IMG/VR virus record: IMGVR_UViG_3300044568_003751
Span: 1-64,000 of that record
Length of the DNA: 64,000 bases
From: a virus
Reading direction: 5' to 3' (one strand)
Shown here: positions 44,773 through 52,808 of the stretch, piece by piece
Layout: each line of letters begins with the position of its first letter
How positions within the stretch are numbered: the first letter of the stretch is position 1
Translations under genes and position numbers: made by a program
Notes under the pieces: model-generated
The model's input: only the letters and a program-made list of their open reading frames with translations
Told to the model about the DNA's origin: nothing
The model's database searches: none

Positions 44773-44939
44773 AAGAGATTGAACTTGCGCTCGTAGTATT
44801 CGGCTAGTACCTTGAAATCTTCTGTTGCGGCACCTTGATCGACGTACATTTGAATGTCAGATGTGACCTTCCAGCACTCCAAAATCTCCTGCTCAAGATC
44901 AAATCGATCTTTTGTTTTCTCAATCATTTCGATTTCCAT
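44730..44939 (-). CDS. Conserved small phage protein (69 aa)
   Basis: 69 residues, with DRFDLEQEILECWKVTSDIQ as the recognisable block, then YYERKFNLLWETFESM. A small acidic helical protein conserved in T4-like cyanophages; role unknown. An internal ATG at 44927 could also be the start. It overlaps the next upstream gene by 20 nt. Confidence 0.7.
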   Translation of the reverse strand: MEIEMIEKTKDRFDLEQEILECWKVTSDIQMYVDQGAATEDFKVLAEYYERKFNLLWETFESMIHERKM

Positions 44940-45075
44940 CGGGGTTCCTCCATTGGTGTTTGGCCAGTCGGGCCTCTTGATAAATCCTCTTACACAAGGT
45001 CCATACAGGATGCCAAAAGTATCCTAGTACAAAACCCCAGACAAAAGGTCCCAGTGCTTGCAAAAAGTCATGCAT
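44920..45075 (-). CDS. Small single-pass membrane protein (51 aa)
   Basis: 51 residues from the ATG at 45075, chosen because GGAG lies 5 nt upstream. One hydrophobic helix (ALGPFVWGFVLGYFWHPVW) followed by a basic tail (CKRIYQEARLAKHQWR), so N-out/C-in is likely. Overlaps both neighbours. Function unknown. Confidence 0.65.
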   Translation of the reverse strand: MHDFLQALGPFVWGFVLGYFWHPVWTLCKRIYQEARLAKHQWRNPDGNRND

Positions 45076-45247
45076 GTTGACTCCATTTGATATATCCACC
45101 ATTGGTCTCACTCCACGGACAATATTGTTCCCATAGTACTTTGCTTGTGTCGGGATTTTCTTTGATCAGTTGGTCTATACCGGGTCGAGTAGTATACCCA
45201 TCCAAACTCCAGTCGTGATTTTTTAGTGCAGTTTCAAGTTCGGTCAT
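45068..45247 (-). CDS. Small conserved phage protein (59 aa)
   Basis: 59 residues, MTELETALKNHDWSLDGY..., ending near LWEQYCPWSETNGGY. The LWxxYCPW segment recurs in small proteins of T4-like phages in my knowledge. Joined to its upstream gene by an ATGA overlap (45244-45247) and overlapping the membrane protein gene by 8 nt. Function unknown. Confidence 0.7.
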   Translation of the reverse strand: MTELETALKNHDWSLDGYTTRPGIDQLIKENPDTSKVLWEQYCPWSETNGGYIKWSQHA

Positions 45248-45471
45248 GGTTCAAGTCCAAAATGTTCTTTTATAAATTCGTGTAATTCTAAATTACCTGT
45301 AAAATCGTATTGATGATGATGGAAAGATTCTGCCATGTGAGTACAGTCCCGGACAATTAACCGGGCAAACTTTTCAATATCAAAGTGTTCGTCAATCATG
45401 AAGTTCCGGTTGCCATACACTTGATTCCAAGCACCGCATTCACGTGCAAATTTTTCTACACGTTCATTCAT
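45244..45471 (-). CDS. Small conserved phage protein (75 aa)
   Basis: 75 residues: NERVEKFARECGAWNQVYGN, IEKFARLIVRDCTHMAESFH, LELHEFIKEHFGLEP. Proteins of this outline, with a repeated 'EKFAxLIVRxC' helix, are frequent in T4-like cyanophage genomes. It directly abuts the VWA gene (shared base 45471), so the two are probably co-translated. Function unknown. Confidence 0.72.
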   Translation of the reverse strand: MNERVEKFARECGAWNQVYGNRNFMIDEHFDIEKFARLIVRDCTHMAESFHHHQYDFTGNLELHEFIKEHFGLEP

Positions 45472-46742
45472 TACTCAGCCTCGTCGTAGTAGGCATATTG
45501 ACCCCAAGGTGGTTCAATGGTTGTGGTACCATGCAAGATCCAAACAGTATCTGCATAATTCTCATCGCCCCAGGAACCAAACGGCAAGCCGTCTGTGAAC
45601 ACCACCAGTCGCTTGGGCTCAATTTCATTGTCCTTCAAGTACTTGAAGATACATGTAAAGTCAGTGCCACCACCACCTGTTACTTCATAGTCACAGATGT
45701 CTTCCAGGTTTTCCGAGTCATATTGTGCAGGGTTGTATGCATCAGTATCAAACGTGATAACGTGAATACGATACGCAGGGAATGAATCCATGATGCCTTG
45801 AATTTCACCCAGGAAGTCTTTCAACATTGTTGTGCTGATACTACCTGAAGCATCCAGTGCAACAGCAATGTCAATCATGGGATCCAGTTTCATACCGGGC
45901 ATGACCGCATCCATGTGCCAACCTTTACGGCTGGCTCGCATCCAAGTGTAATCACTCTTGATGGTGGATTCCAATTGCATACGCAGCAATTCACGCCAGT
46001 TCATCTTGGGCTCAGTCATGTCTTGTATAAGACGCTTGACACCTGCTGGGATATTACCTGCACCGTCCACGGTGGCGGCTGCCGCCAGCATGGCTTCTTT
46101 GATCTCGTCACGGATTTGTTGGCGCTCTTCGGGAGTGAGTTTGGGACGACCTTTGCCTTCTTGATCATCATCACCACCATCATTGGGATCGCCTTCGCCA
46201 TCCATGTGCTCGTCGATCATTTTGTCCAGCAAATCGCTGATGTTGATCTTTTCTGCTTTTTCGTACAAAGCATCATAGATCTCTTCTGAACTCATGCCTT
46301 CATACTTGCGGTCGAACAAGCAAGGCACTGTGGTAATCATCTCACCTACCTTGTGTTTAACCAAGTCGCCATTCACAGCAAAGTCATTGGCAATATTAAA
46401 CAACTGTGGATCGCGACTGCCGCGACGCCCAAAGTGATCATAAACACAATGCAGGACCTCGTGTCCAAACAAGAATTCAATCTCTTTGGGCTTGAGCATT
46501 TTAATAAAGCGACTATTGTAATAGAAGTTTCTGCCGTCTGTTGCGGCAGTGGCACACCACTCATCTGCGTTTACTAGTTTCAAGCGAGTAGCAAGGTTGC
46601 CAAAGAATGACGCTTTAAGCAACAGGCCCACACGGGCAGTGATCAACATTTCACGCACAACTTTGTCAAGTTTAGTATCCATGGGCCCAATAAGATCTTT
46701 AAACTTATCAGACTCTTTTTTGTTTACTGTACTGGTAGTCAT
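45471..46742 (-). CDS. VWA / putative metallopeptidase protein, partner of MoxR ATPase
   Basis: 423 residues. HEVLH at residues 94-98 is an HExxH zinc motif, as in the N-terminal domain of DUF2201-type predicted metallopeptidases. An acidic low-complexity linker (EHMDGEGDPNDGGDDDQEGK) follows near 180-200. The C-terminal VWA-like domain has DASGSIS (MIDAS) and VVFTDGLPFGSWGD. Such proteins work with MoxR AAA+ ATPases, and one is encoded at 48.9 kb. The role is likely remodelling or cleavage of a host complex (inference). It has its own strong promoter and an AAAGGAC ribosome site. Confidence 0.85.
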   Translation of the reverse strand: MTTSTVNKKESDKFKDLIGPMDTKLDKVVREMLITARVGLLLKASFFGNLATRLKLVNADEWCATAATDGRNFYYNSRFIKMLKPKEIEFLFGHEVLHCVYDHFGRRGSRDPQLFNIANDFAVNGDLVKHKVGEMITTVPCLFDRKYEGMSSEEIYDALYEKAEKINISDLLDKMIDEHMDGEGDPNDGGDDDQEGKGRPKLTPEERQQIRDEIKEAMLAAAATVDGAGNIPAGVKRLIQDMTEPKMNWRELLRMQLESTIKSDYTWMRASRKGWHMDAVMPGMKLDPMIDIAVALDASGSISTTMLKDFLGEIQGIMDSFPAYRIHVITFDTDAYNPAQYDSENLEDICDYEVTGGGGTDFTCIFKYLKDNEIEPKRLVVFTDGLPFGSWGDENYADTVWILHGTTTIEPPWGQYAYYDEAE

Positions 46743-46768
46743 GTGTGTCCTTTGTTGCTTATGTGTAT

Positions 46769-46797
46769 ATTATAGCAGATCACGATTTATTGGTCAA
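46769..46797 (-). promoter_or_regulatory. sigma70 promoter TTGACC-N17-TATAAT
   Basis: -35 TTGACC at 46792-46797, -10 TATAAT at 46769-46774 preceded by TGC (extended -10). Drives the VWA gene operon. Confidence 0.85.
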
Positions 46798-46819
46798 GTA
46801 ATACTGGAGTATTACAAAA

Positions 46820-47362
46820 TCAAGCACCTGCTTGGATTTCTAAAAGTGGAATATTTTCCTCATGGTTTATAACCCATTCAATAGTGTTGGCTAGTCTGTC
46901 TAAACTTAACCATGTGGCATGTTCGGGTTTGCCATCGTTTAACCCGCCGGCAATTATATGAGAAGTCTTAATTCCTTTTTTCTTGTTTAACTGAAGACTG
47001 CGATCTCGCAAAGATCTTTTTTGTATGCTATAAGTTCCGTAGATACTGTCTGAAGGAATACCAGTAACACCCATCCATTCGGCATTGCTTCCGATGTTTA
47101 TAATATGACCGTTGATGTTGTTTTTAGACCACTCATCCCATGTGGCTTCTAGCAATGCTAATTGGCCACCACCACAAATAAAAGAACTATTAATAAAGAT
47201 TTTGTAGTTCTTAATTTCTTTTCTAAAAAAATCTTCACTGCCCGGAGTCCAAAATCTAAGATCGAATTCAGTGGCTCTACTTGCAAATTTTGCATTAGGA
47301 AATTTTCTTCTAATGGCAGACGCAACAGTAATATGTTCCGGATTTCCCGTACAAAGCATCAT
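46820..47362 (-). CDS. Short-chain dehydrogenase-like protein (180 aa)
   Basis: 180 residues, shorter than the usual 230-260. GHIINIGSNAEW is the SDR strand before the catalytic Ser, YSIQK supplies the Tyr-x3-Lys pair, and SHIIAGGLNDG is the following cofactor loop. The N-terminal glycine motif TGxxxGxG is reduced to LCTGNPEHITVASAI, so NAD(P) binding may be altered. Very AT-rich compared with flanking genes. ATGA overlap with the radical SAM gene upstream, so the pair was probably acquired together. Confidence 0.65.
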   Translation of the reverse strand: MMLCTGNPEHITVASAIRRKFPNAKFASRATEFDLRFWTPGSEDFFRKEIKNYKIFINSSFICGGGQLALLEATWDEWSKNNINGHIINIGSNAEWMGVTGIPSDSIYGTYSIQKRSLRDRSLQLNKKKGIKTSHIIAGGLNDGKPEHATWLSLDRLANTIEWVINHEENIPLLEIQAGA

Positions 47363-48498
47363 GATATAAATTTACTCCATTCTGGATTTAGCATTCTAAA
47401 ATTTGTGTTTCTTATTTTATCTAATTTGGATATGTCTGTCCAAAAACTATTATGCGATTGATCACTAATATTTAATAACTTTAACAATGATTGTATATCT
47501 TTGTAGTTGTGAAATTTGTTCTCTAGTGCAGAGTAAGTATCTTGCGACACGTGATTAAGAGCAAAGGGTTTGGTAGCCTTTTGGAAAATTAAATTGGTCG
47601 GATCCTGATATCTGTTGTAAGGAAATTTTTCTTTCCACCAATCATATATTTCATTGAGATAGAAAAAATTAAGATACCCCCAAGTACAATTTATGTTGAA
47701 CATATGATTGTGTGGCATGTTGTTATAGTACCAGTCTAAATTAGATTCTAATTCTTTCCATTGAATCCCGGTTCGTTGATACTCAAAACGTTGCCCAACA
47801 TCATCTATGCTAAAATAAATCTCAATGAGTTTACATTTTTCCCATAATTTTAGAATGTCATCAGAAACAGTTTTTGTGCCGTTGGTGTTATAGAATACTC
47901 TAACGTCTGATAATCCTTTTATCTCGTGTATTTTTGATAGTAGTCTAACATGATTTTCTGACAATAGTGGCTCTCCACCTCCATGAAAATGTAAAGATTT
48001 TAAATTTTTTAATAATTCAACATCATCAATTTCAAGTTGTTCGTATTTTTTATATTGGAACAACTCAATGGAACGATTTGGATGTAATTTTTGATAGTCC
48101 GGGATCCATTGAGAACTGTTATGTGGGCCGCATATAACACATTTTAAGTTACAAAGATTACCAACACTATAGTCAAGTCCTTGTGGACCTTCTAGATCAA
48201 TTTCGGTATCTTTGTGATACTCTTCATAGAGTCGTTTTGCCCCTTGCCTGCGACTTTCTTGTCCATTAGCTTCGGCATTGTAACAGGTTTGACACCCAGA
48301 TATAGGTATGTCGTTTTCGACACATTTTTTTAATTCGGCACGTTCGGGTCCATTCCAAACCTGATCTAAATCAAACTCGGTTGACTCTTTAATATAACCC
48401 TTAAAAAAACTACAAGGATTATATCCTAACTTACCGTTGTGAGACCATATGGCAAGATTTTTATAAATTTCGTAACAAAAGTATTTTTTATTTTTCAT
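47359..48498 (-). CDS. Twitch-type radical SAM protein (rSAM F, 379 aa)
   Basis: 379 residues. SAM-cluster motif CNLKCVIC at about residue 111, HFHGGGEPLLS as GGEP motif, N-terminal PCSFFKG and GCQTCYNAE as the candidate auxiliary-cluster Cys segment. DDVGQRFEYQRTGIQWKEL matches the corresponding part of rSAM D. Strongly AT-rich, far from the other five copies and coupled to the SDR-like gene; likely a separate acquisition. Substrate unknown. Confidence 0.85.
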   Translation of the reverse strand: MKNKKYFCYEIYKNLAIWSHNGKLGYNPCSFFKGYIKESTEFDLDQVWNGPERAELKKCVENDIPISGCQTCYNAEANGQESRRQGAKRLYEEYHKDTEIDLEGPQGLDYSVGNLCNLKCVICGPHNSSQWIPDYQKLHPNRSIELFQYKKYEQLEIDDVELLKNLKSLHFHGGGEPLLSENHVRLLSKIHEIKGLSDVRVFYNTNGTKTVSDDILKLWEKCKLIEIYFSIDDVGQRFEYQRTGIQWKELESNLDWYYNNMPHNHMFNINCTWGYLNFFYLNEIYDWWKEKFPYNRYQDPTNLIFQKATKPFALNHVSQDTYSALENKFHNYKDIQSLLKLLNISDQSHNSFWTDISKLDKIRNTNFRMLNPEWSKFIS

Positions 48499-48501
48499 TT
48501 A

Positions 48502-48831
48502 CTATGACATAGGGTGGCTCAACAGGAACCAACTGAGTTCTTTGTCTGTTGCAACATAGATCCGATAGTCGTTGTACTTGGCACTGAAGGACCAAGTGGA
48601 GTTGATATCATCTGGTTCAAATTCTTCCTCGTGGTGTTGCTTTGATCGGAGCAGTTCACTTCGAACTTCAACGTCTTGACCCCATCCATAGGTTGTGGTG
48701 AACCAACGTCGAGCACGATCAAAACTCAACACACCAGTACCAATCCAATGTCCTTTTGAAAACTCAATCATGTACTGGTAGGCAGTGTTATGACTGTACC
48801 TTGCATCTAGTTTTACAACTTTATATTTCAT
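48502..48831 (-). CDS. Conserved T4-like phage protein (109 aa)
   Basis: 109 residues from the ATG at 48831; a GTG at 48855 is an alternative. Beta-rich: VVKLDARYSHNTAYQYMIEF, WIGTGVLSFDRARRWFTTTY, then WSFSAKYNDYRIYVATDKEL. Similar proteins occur in T4-like cyanophages, to my knowledge without a function. It lies between the radical SAM insert and the MoxR gene, apparently belonging to the MoxR transcript. Confidence 0.72.
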   Translation of the reverse strand: MKYKVVKLDARYSHNTAYQYMIEFSKGHWIGTGVLSFDRARRWFTTTYGWGQDVEVRSELLRSKQHHEEEFEPDDINSTWSFSAKYNDYRIYVATDKELSWFLLSHPMS

Positions 48832-48889
48832 ATAGAAAGGAGGGCAGTGCGACACAGCCCTGTGTATTTAACCACCACCCCCCTTAAAC

Positions 48890-49972
48890 TTAGGCGCTGG
48901 CCTGCAAGATGTACTTGCCAAAGCGTTGGTGGAACTCGTCAAAGTTCTTCAACTTGGTTGGGAGGAACGGCAAGTCGTATGTGGTCAATGCAATACGAGC
49001 ACCCATCACAGTCAACTCGGTCTCAAAGTTCTTCATCATGTAGCCCAGGAAGTTATCGGCCATCTCATGGAATTTTTTGTCTTCCACTTTGTTCTCTACT
49101 GCACCCTTCAACTCATAGCACATGGAGATTACCAGGCTGTACATGGCCGACACTTCTTTAACATTCAAGTCTTTGACTTTGCCGTTCAAGATGTCTGTAG
49201 GGTTGGGCATGCGGCTGGCAACCTTTTTATGGGCCATGAACTTCACTGCCAAACCTTCACCCACAGTACCTGCAATCAGGTTCATTGTGGTGTCGTCGTC
49301 ATCGCCTTCGTCCAACAACTGGCTTACAAATGTCCATGAGCGTGGTGTAGCAAATGCACGGCTGGCACTCTTGGCATCAAAGTCGTACAGGTCCTGCTTG
49401 GCAAAACTCAAGTAACCTACCACGTCCTTGTGGATGCGGTTGTTAACTGCCCACTCTTGCCACGATGCAAAGTCCACCTTCATCTCTTGGTGGATGAAGC
49501 GGTTTGCCAGCGGAGTTGGCATGCGATAGGTCACACCCTTGTCGCTTTCACGGTTACCTGCGGCAACCATCACAACATTGTCGGGTAATTTATACTTGCC
49601 AATGCGTCGATTCAAAATAAGTTGATAAGCGGCACTCTGGACACTAGGTGCGGCACTGTTAAGTTCGTCCAAGAACAAGACCACAATGGGGTAGTCCTTG
49701 GACATTTCTTCATCGGGCAGTTCCACAGGAGGAGCCCAATCCATCTTGCCAATGTCCTTGTTGTAGAACGGGATACCACGAATGTCCGTGGGTTCCATTT
49801 GACCCAGGCGCAGGTCAATCATCAAGCCACCAAGTTCTCGGGCAATGCCTTCAACCAGTTCACTCTTGCCAATGCCGGGAGGACCCCACAAGAACAAAGG
49901 ACGTTTTACTTTGAATGCTTTGAGCAAAGATTTTTTTGCTTGAAGCGCGGTAACTGTGCGGGATTCTGACAT
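48890..49972 (-). CDS. MoxR-type AAA+ ATPase
   Basis: 360 residues. Walker A GPPGIGKS at 30-37, Walker B VVLFLDELN at about 95-103, sensor-1 region VVMVAAGNRESD and the arginine-finger region PLANRFIHQEM. LGQMEPTDIRGIPFY is typical of the MoxR/RavA clade. It should power unfolding or remodelling with the VWA/metallopeptidase protein at 45.5 kb. Own promoter and AAAGGC ribosome site upstream. MoxR-type ATPases are known from T4-like cyanophages. Confidence 0.9.
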   Translation of the reverse strand: MSESRTVTALQAKKSLLKAFKVKRPLFLWGPPGIGKSELVEGIARELGGLMIDLRLGQMEPTDIRGIPFYNKDIGKMDWAPPVELPDEEMSKDYPIVVLFLDELNSAAPSVQSAAYQLILNRRIGKYKLPDNVVMVAAGNRESDKGVTYRMPTPLANRFIHQEMKVDFASWQEWAVNNRIHKDVVGYLSFAKQDLYDFDAKSASRAFATPRSWTFVSQLLDEGDDDDTTMNLIAGTVGEGLAVKFMAHKKVASRMPNPTDILNGKVKDLNVKEVSAMYSLVISMCYELKGAVENKVEDKKFHEMADNFLGYMMKNFETELTVMGARIALTTYDLPFLPTKLKNFDEFHQRFGKYILQASA

Positions 49973-50002
49973 GGGCTGTGCCTTTCAAGTTAATAAGTCT
50001 AT

Positions 50003-50031
50003 ATTGTAGCAGATGTTGATTTTGTGGTCAA
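50003..50031 (-). promoter_or_regulatory. sigma70 promoter TTGACC-N17-TACAAT
   Basis: -35 TTGACC at 50026-50031, -10 TACAAT at 50003-50008 with TGC before it. Drives the MoxR gene; it overlaps the 3' end of the preceding small gene. Confidence 0.82.
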
Positions 50032-50198
50032 CTGTTTATTGTAGCAAAAGGGCTGAGAACTTCTTCGGGTTCTTGTGCCTCTGGATTCTCGTAGACCCAA
50101 GATACTGGGATCTCCAGTTCACGGGCAATGTCCATTGCAGTCCGACCCTTCTCCAGCAAGGACCGAATGTCAATATCAAGTTCGCTCATACGGCTCAT
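50028..50198 (-). CDS. Small HTH-like protein (56 aa)
   Basis: 56 residues. LLEKGRTAMDIARELEIPVS followed by WVYEN has the spacing of a helix-turn-helix (x-DIA-x-x-L-x-I-P-x-x-W-V). The C-terminal 20 residues are acidic. Joined to its upstream gene by ATGA. Could be a small DNA-binding regulator; a second start (MSEL) lies three codons in. Not covered by any larger frame. Confidence 0.68.
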   Translation of the reverse strand: MSRMSELDIDIRSLLEKGRTAMDIARELEIPVSWVYENPEAQEPEEVLSPFATINS

Positions 50199-50464
50199 GC
50201 TGTCTCCTTGCTCATGTATTCAAACAATGCCCACTTGGCACGGTTCATAAGTTGACGGTGCTCTTCGATGGTATTTGCATCAGGCCGATTGTAGGCGAAC
50301 ATTTCTTGTGCATCGCTCAACATGCCTGCCACAATCATCTCAGCACCTGAAAACTTGAAAGTAGCAGAGCGTTCGATGCTTTCACGCATCCGGGATTCTG
50401 TGGTTCCGTACATACGCACTTGGTTGATTTCCTGAGTGCTAAGTCCTTCAAATGCTTTTCTCAT
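50195..50464 (-). CDS. Conserved T4-like phage protein (89 aa)
   Basis: 89 residues: MRESIERSATFKFSGAEMIV, AGMLSDAQEMFAY, EEHRQLMNRAKWALFEYM. The SIERSATFKFxGxEMxVAGMxSDAQE pattern is familiar from T4-like cyanophage hypothetical proteins. Strong ribosome site AAAAGGAG and own promoter. All-helical, cytoplasmic, function unknown. Confidence 0.8.
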   Translation of the reverse strand: MRKAFEGLSTQEINQVRMYGTTESRMRESIERSATFKFSGAEMIVAGMLSDAQEMFAYNRPDANTIEEHRQLMNRAKWALFEYMSKETA

Positions 50465-50494
50465 TGCTGGCTCCTTTTGTGTGTCTATGTGTAT

Positions 50495-50523
50495 ATTATA
50501 GCAAATGGGTAATTATTGGTCAA
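50495..50523 (-). promoter_or_regulatory. sigma70 promoter TTGACC-N17-TATAAT
   Basis: -35 TTGACC at 50518-50523, -10 TATAAT at 50495-50500 with TGC before it (extended -10). Drives the 89- and 56-residue genes. Confidence 0.86.
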
Positions 50524-50753
50524 CCAAATGCTTTGACTAGTCCTGTAAGCCCAATTGCCAGTGCAACAATGTTCACCAACAACTGTGGCTTATTTGCAAC
50601 ACGAATTGACCATGCCATGAACAGTATAGTACCCAGGAAAAATGCAAGGATATTGTAGGGATAGGCCGCAGGACCCACGGCGTTGAGACTGTGGCCTGCT
50701 ATGATAAACACTGCTCCGGTCCACTGTAGTATTTCGTTGATTTCTAATTTCAT
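50520..50753 (-). CDS. Small membrane protein, probably leaderless (77 aa)
   Basis: 77 residues with three hydrophobic stretches (TGAVFIIAGHSLNAVG; ILAFFLGTILFMAWSI; LLVNIVALAIGLTGLV). The ATG is 6 nt from the TATAAT box, leaving no ribosome site. Similar three-helix proteins with a YPYNILAFFLG segment occur in aquatic phages, as far as I recall. Role unknown. Confidence 0.72.
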   Translation of the reverse strand: MKLEINEILQWTGAVFIIAGHSLNAVGPAAYPYNILAFFLGTILFMAWSIRVANKPQLLVNIVALAIGLTGLVKAFG

Positions 50754-50759
50754 GTTATG

Positions 50760-50788
50760 ATTATAACCGATCTTGAATTATTGGTCAA
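50760..50788 (-). promoter_or_regulatory. sigma70 promoter TTGACC-N17-TATAAT
   Basis: -35 TTGACC at 50783-50788 and -10 TATAAT at 50760-50765; start codon 6 nt downstream. Confidence 0.85.
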
Positions 50789-50792
50789 GTCA

Positions 50793-50821
50793 AAAAAAAG
50801 CCCTACACGGAGTAGGGCTTT
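50793..50821 (-). terminator. Rho-independent terminator
   Basis: The arms AAAGCCCTAC (50797-50806) and GTAGGGCTTT (50812-50821) form a 10-bp stem with a 5-nt loop; on the minus strand eight T follow. Ends the methyltransferase transcript just before the next promoter. Confidence 0.88.
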
Positions 50822-50859
50822 GTGTCTTTTTCTGCGATATTTTGTCGCAGATTTGGAGT

Positions 50860-51567
50860 TTAGTGCGAGCCTAGAACCACAACTTTATGTCCGTACAAAG
50901 TCACAATTTTAGAACGCAAAGACATGTTCGTAAATTCCCCAAAATACCTGTGTTGCCAACTGATTTTTGAGAGAAACAATTTGTTGTAACCCATGGCAAA
51001 AGGAACCAAGGTTGGGTTAGAATCTAAAAATCTTCCCACACCCTCGGTGACTTCAGGCCAATGGCAGTGGAAAAAGTCATCCAAAATAACCACACCTTCA
51101 TTTGACACCAGATGATTTGCAAGATGTAAATCGGAAACTGTGTGTTGAACTGAATGTCCAGCATCCACAGAAATAAATCTAAAGTATCCTGGCTTGATAT
51201 CAAATTTCTCTACTAGGTGACTGTCAGTAGAATCAGCTTGAACAGTTCTAACATTTGAACCTCGGTGGGCATCAAACTGTTCAATATTTTTCTCAAATGC
51301 GGCCAAATTTTCATTTCCGTATTGATCCAGGCTCAAGAACTGATCACTAAAAATATCCAGAGCAAGGCTTTGGTATTCAGGATCAATCACACTGTTCAGC
51401 AAGATAAAAAACTTGCCTTGATATACACCAATCTCCATGCATCCACCGGATTTGTTAAAATCAAAACTGTCTAAATAATCAACTACATCAAACAATGCAT
51501 GATTACACCAACCACCTACTTCATCAAACCCTGTTTGTTGGTAGTGTTTTAAATTTGAGTTATTCAT
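50860..51567 (-). CDS. SAM-dependent methyltransferase-like protein (235 aa)
   Basis: 235 residues. CMEIGVYQGKFFILL is motif I, LALDIFSDQ motif II, FRFISVDAGHSVQHTVSDLH motif III/IV, and GVVILDDF the following strand: the Methyltransf_24 / cephalosporin hydroxylase-like pattern. Such proteins methylate sugars or small molecules. AT-rich, monocistronic, with an AGTAAATA motif 27 nt upstream and a strong terminator, so it looks like an added moron gene. Confidence 0.75.
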   Translation of the reverse strand: MNNSNLKHYQQTGFDEVGGWCNHALFDVVDYLDSFDFNKSGGCMEIGVYQGKFFILLNSVIDPEYQSLALDIFSDQFLSLDQYGNENLAAFEKNIEQFDAHRGSNVRTVQADSTDSHLVEKFDIKPGYFRFISVDAGHSVQHTVSDLHLANHLVSNEGVVILDDFFHCHWPEVTEGVGRFLDSNPTLVPFAMGYNKLFLSKISWQHRYFGEFTNMSLRSKIVTLYGHKVVVLGSH

Positions 51568-51605
51568 TAAAAATTATTCTTTCTTAAAAATTTTATTTAC
51601 TGTAC

Positions 51606-51634
51606 AAAAAGCCCTACAGTATGTAGGATTTTGG
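51606..51634 (-). terminator. Probable terminator of the phosphoesterase gene
   Basis: CCTACA (51613-51618) and TGTAGG (51622-51627) with a 3-nt loop, followed on the minus strand by GGC and five T. Confidence 0.6.
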
Positions 51635-51647
51635 TAAAACTAGACTA

Positions 51648-52271
51648 TTACTTATTATCCACATGGTGCTCGGTTTTGAAATTGCCGGATTGAAACCCAA
51701 CTACGCCACCTTCTGCTTCGATGCGTTTGATCACGTCTTCAAACAAGATGGGAGCGAAGTCAGTTTGCTCCACACAAACACAATGGTACCGCGGATCAAT
51801 CTCCTTGCCGTACAATACAGTTCCGGTCTTGGCATCTATGCCACGTGCCTTCTTAACACGACTGGCATGCAAGTGTCCGTGAATGTTCACACCAAAGCGA
51901 CCCAACGAAGCCTCATGCACAGGAATGTGACTCAAGATCATTCCGTTCATCACATGGTACGCCCGCAACTCACGAAAGTACTCGCGGTATTCGTCATCGC
52001 GGAAGATATCATGGTTGCCACGGATCAACACTTTGTCCCCGTTCAAGCGACTCAATGTCTTTAATGCCCGGCGGTTGATCACAACGTCACCCAAGTGGTA
52101 CACCTTGTCATTAGATCTGACTGTGTCGTTCCAGCGTCGGATCATTTCCTCGTCCATCTCATCGGGGTCAGTCCACGGACGCAATTTTACTGTGTCATCA
52201 TCGGGATGTGTAAAGTGACACACACCAGCATGTCCAAAGTGCGTGTCACTGACTAAAAATACTGCTGGCAT
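51648..52271 (-). CDS. Calcineurin-like metallophosphoesterase (207 aa)
   Basis: 207 residues from the ATG at 52271, with AAGGAG 6 nt upstream. FLVSDTHFGH is motif I, YHLGDVV motif II, IRGNHD motif III, ILSHIPVH and NIHGHLHAS motifs IV-V: a complete two-metal site. Family members cleave phosphomono- or diesters; targets in phages include RNA ends and nucleotides. Own promoter and terminator. Phosphoesterases of this small class are common in T4-like phages. Confidence 0.88.
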   Translation of the reverse strand: MPAVFLVSDTHFGHAGVCHFTHPDDDTVKLRPWTDPDEMDEEMIRRWNDTVRSNDKVYHLGDVVINRRALKTLSRLNGDKVLIRGNHDIFRDDEYREYFRELRAYHVMNGMILSHIPVHEASLGRFGVNIHGHLHASRVKKARGIDAKTGTVLYGKEIDPRYHCVCVEQTDFAPILFEDVIKRIEAEGGVVGFQSGNFKTEHHVDNK

Positions 52272-52296
52272 CTTGTGCTCCTTTCTTGTACTTGTA

Positions 52297-52325
52297 ATTA
52301 TAGCATTTGGACAATATCTGGTCAA
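52297..52325 (-). promoter_or_regulatory. sigma70 promoter TTGACC-N17-TATAAT
   Basis: -35 TTGACC at 52320-52325, -10 TATAAT at 52297-52302 with TGC before it. Drives the phosphoesterase gene. Confidence 0.85.
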
Positions 52326-52331
52326 GTAGTA

Positions 52332-52808
52332 CTAAGGTATTACTTCTTGCCAGGTGTGATCACCCATGTATTTGACCTGCATTATGTACTGGTAATCTTC
52401 AGGCACGCCAGTGTTCCAGTCTGTGGGTCCAGTAAGCACCAACAGATTTTTCTCATGCCGCTTGTGCCACACCAACCAATAGCAATTGCCCATTACAATT
52501 TGAAAATGGTATTCTGCGGCATATACAGCATCAGTAACATCAAGTCTGCGACGAATGTCTTGTGCTTGTTTTTCTAGCACTGTGACCAGTTCCATGATAC
52601 GATCATACTCCTGCTGGGCATACATCCTGGCATGGTTGATCATGAGATCCTTCTGTCGTTCAACAGGCACTAGATCAAATTGAGGACCTAGGGTGCTTGT
52701 GGCGTAAGGCGTTACATTTCTGTTGAAAAAATGTACCAGTGTGTTGCCAGTATTGACATCAAAACTTTCGCGTCCCTTGGCCGAGTTAGGTGGATCAGTA
52801 TCCGCCAT
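52332..52808 (-). CDS. Conserved hypothetical phage protein (158 aa)
   Basis: 158 residues from the ATG at 52808, a 14-nt overlap with the omega-like gene; an upstream in-frame start is possible. TLVHFFNRNVTPYATSTLGP, a helical DRIMELVTVLEKQAQDIRRR and aromatic FQIVMGNCYWLVWHKR. The last block looks like a small ligand-binding beta sheet. I know no function. No signal peptide. Confidence 0.7.
   Translation of the reverse strand: MADTDPPNSAKGRESFDVNTGNTLVHFFNRNVTPYATSTLGPQFDLVPVERQKDLMINHARMYAQQEYDRIMELVTVLEKQAQDIRRRLDVTDAVYAAEYHFQIVMGNCYWLVWHKRHEKNLLVLTGPTDWNTGVPEDYQYIMQVKYMGDHTWQEVIP

Noticed and set aside
48847-49415. Plus-strand frames opposite the MoxR gene, with AAGGAGG upstream at 48836
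   Set aside because: They are antisense to conserved AAA+ sequence, and their translations are not protein-like.
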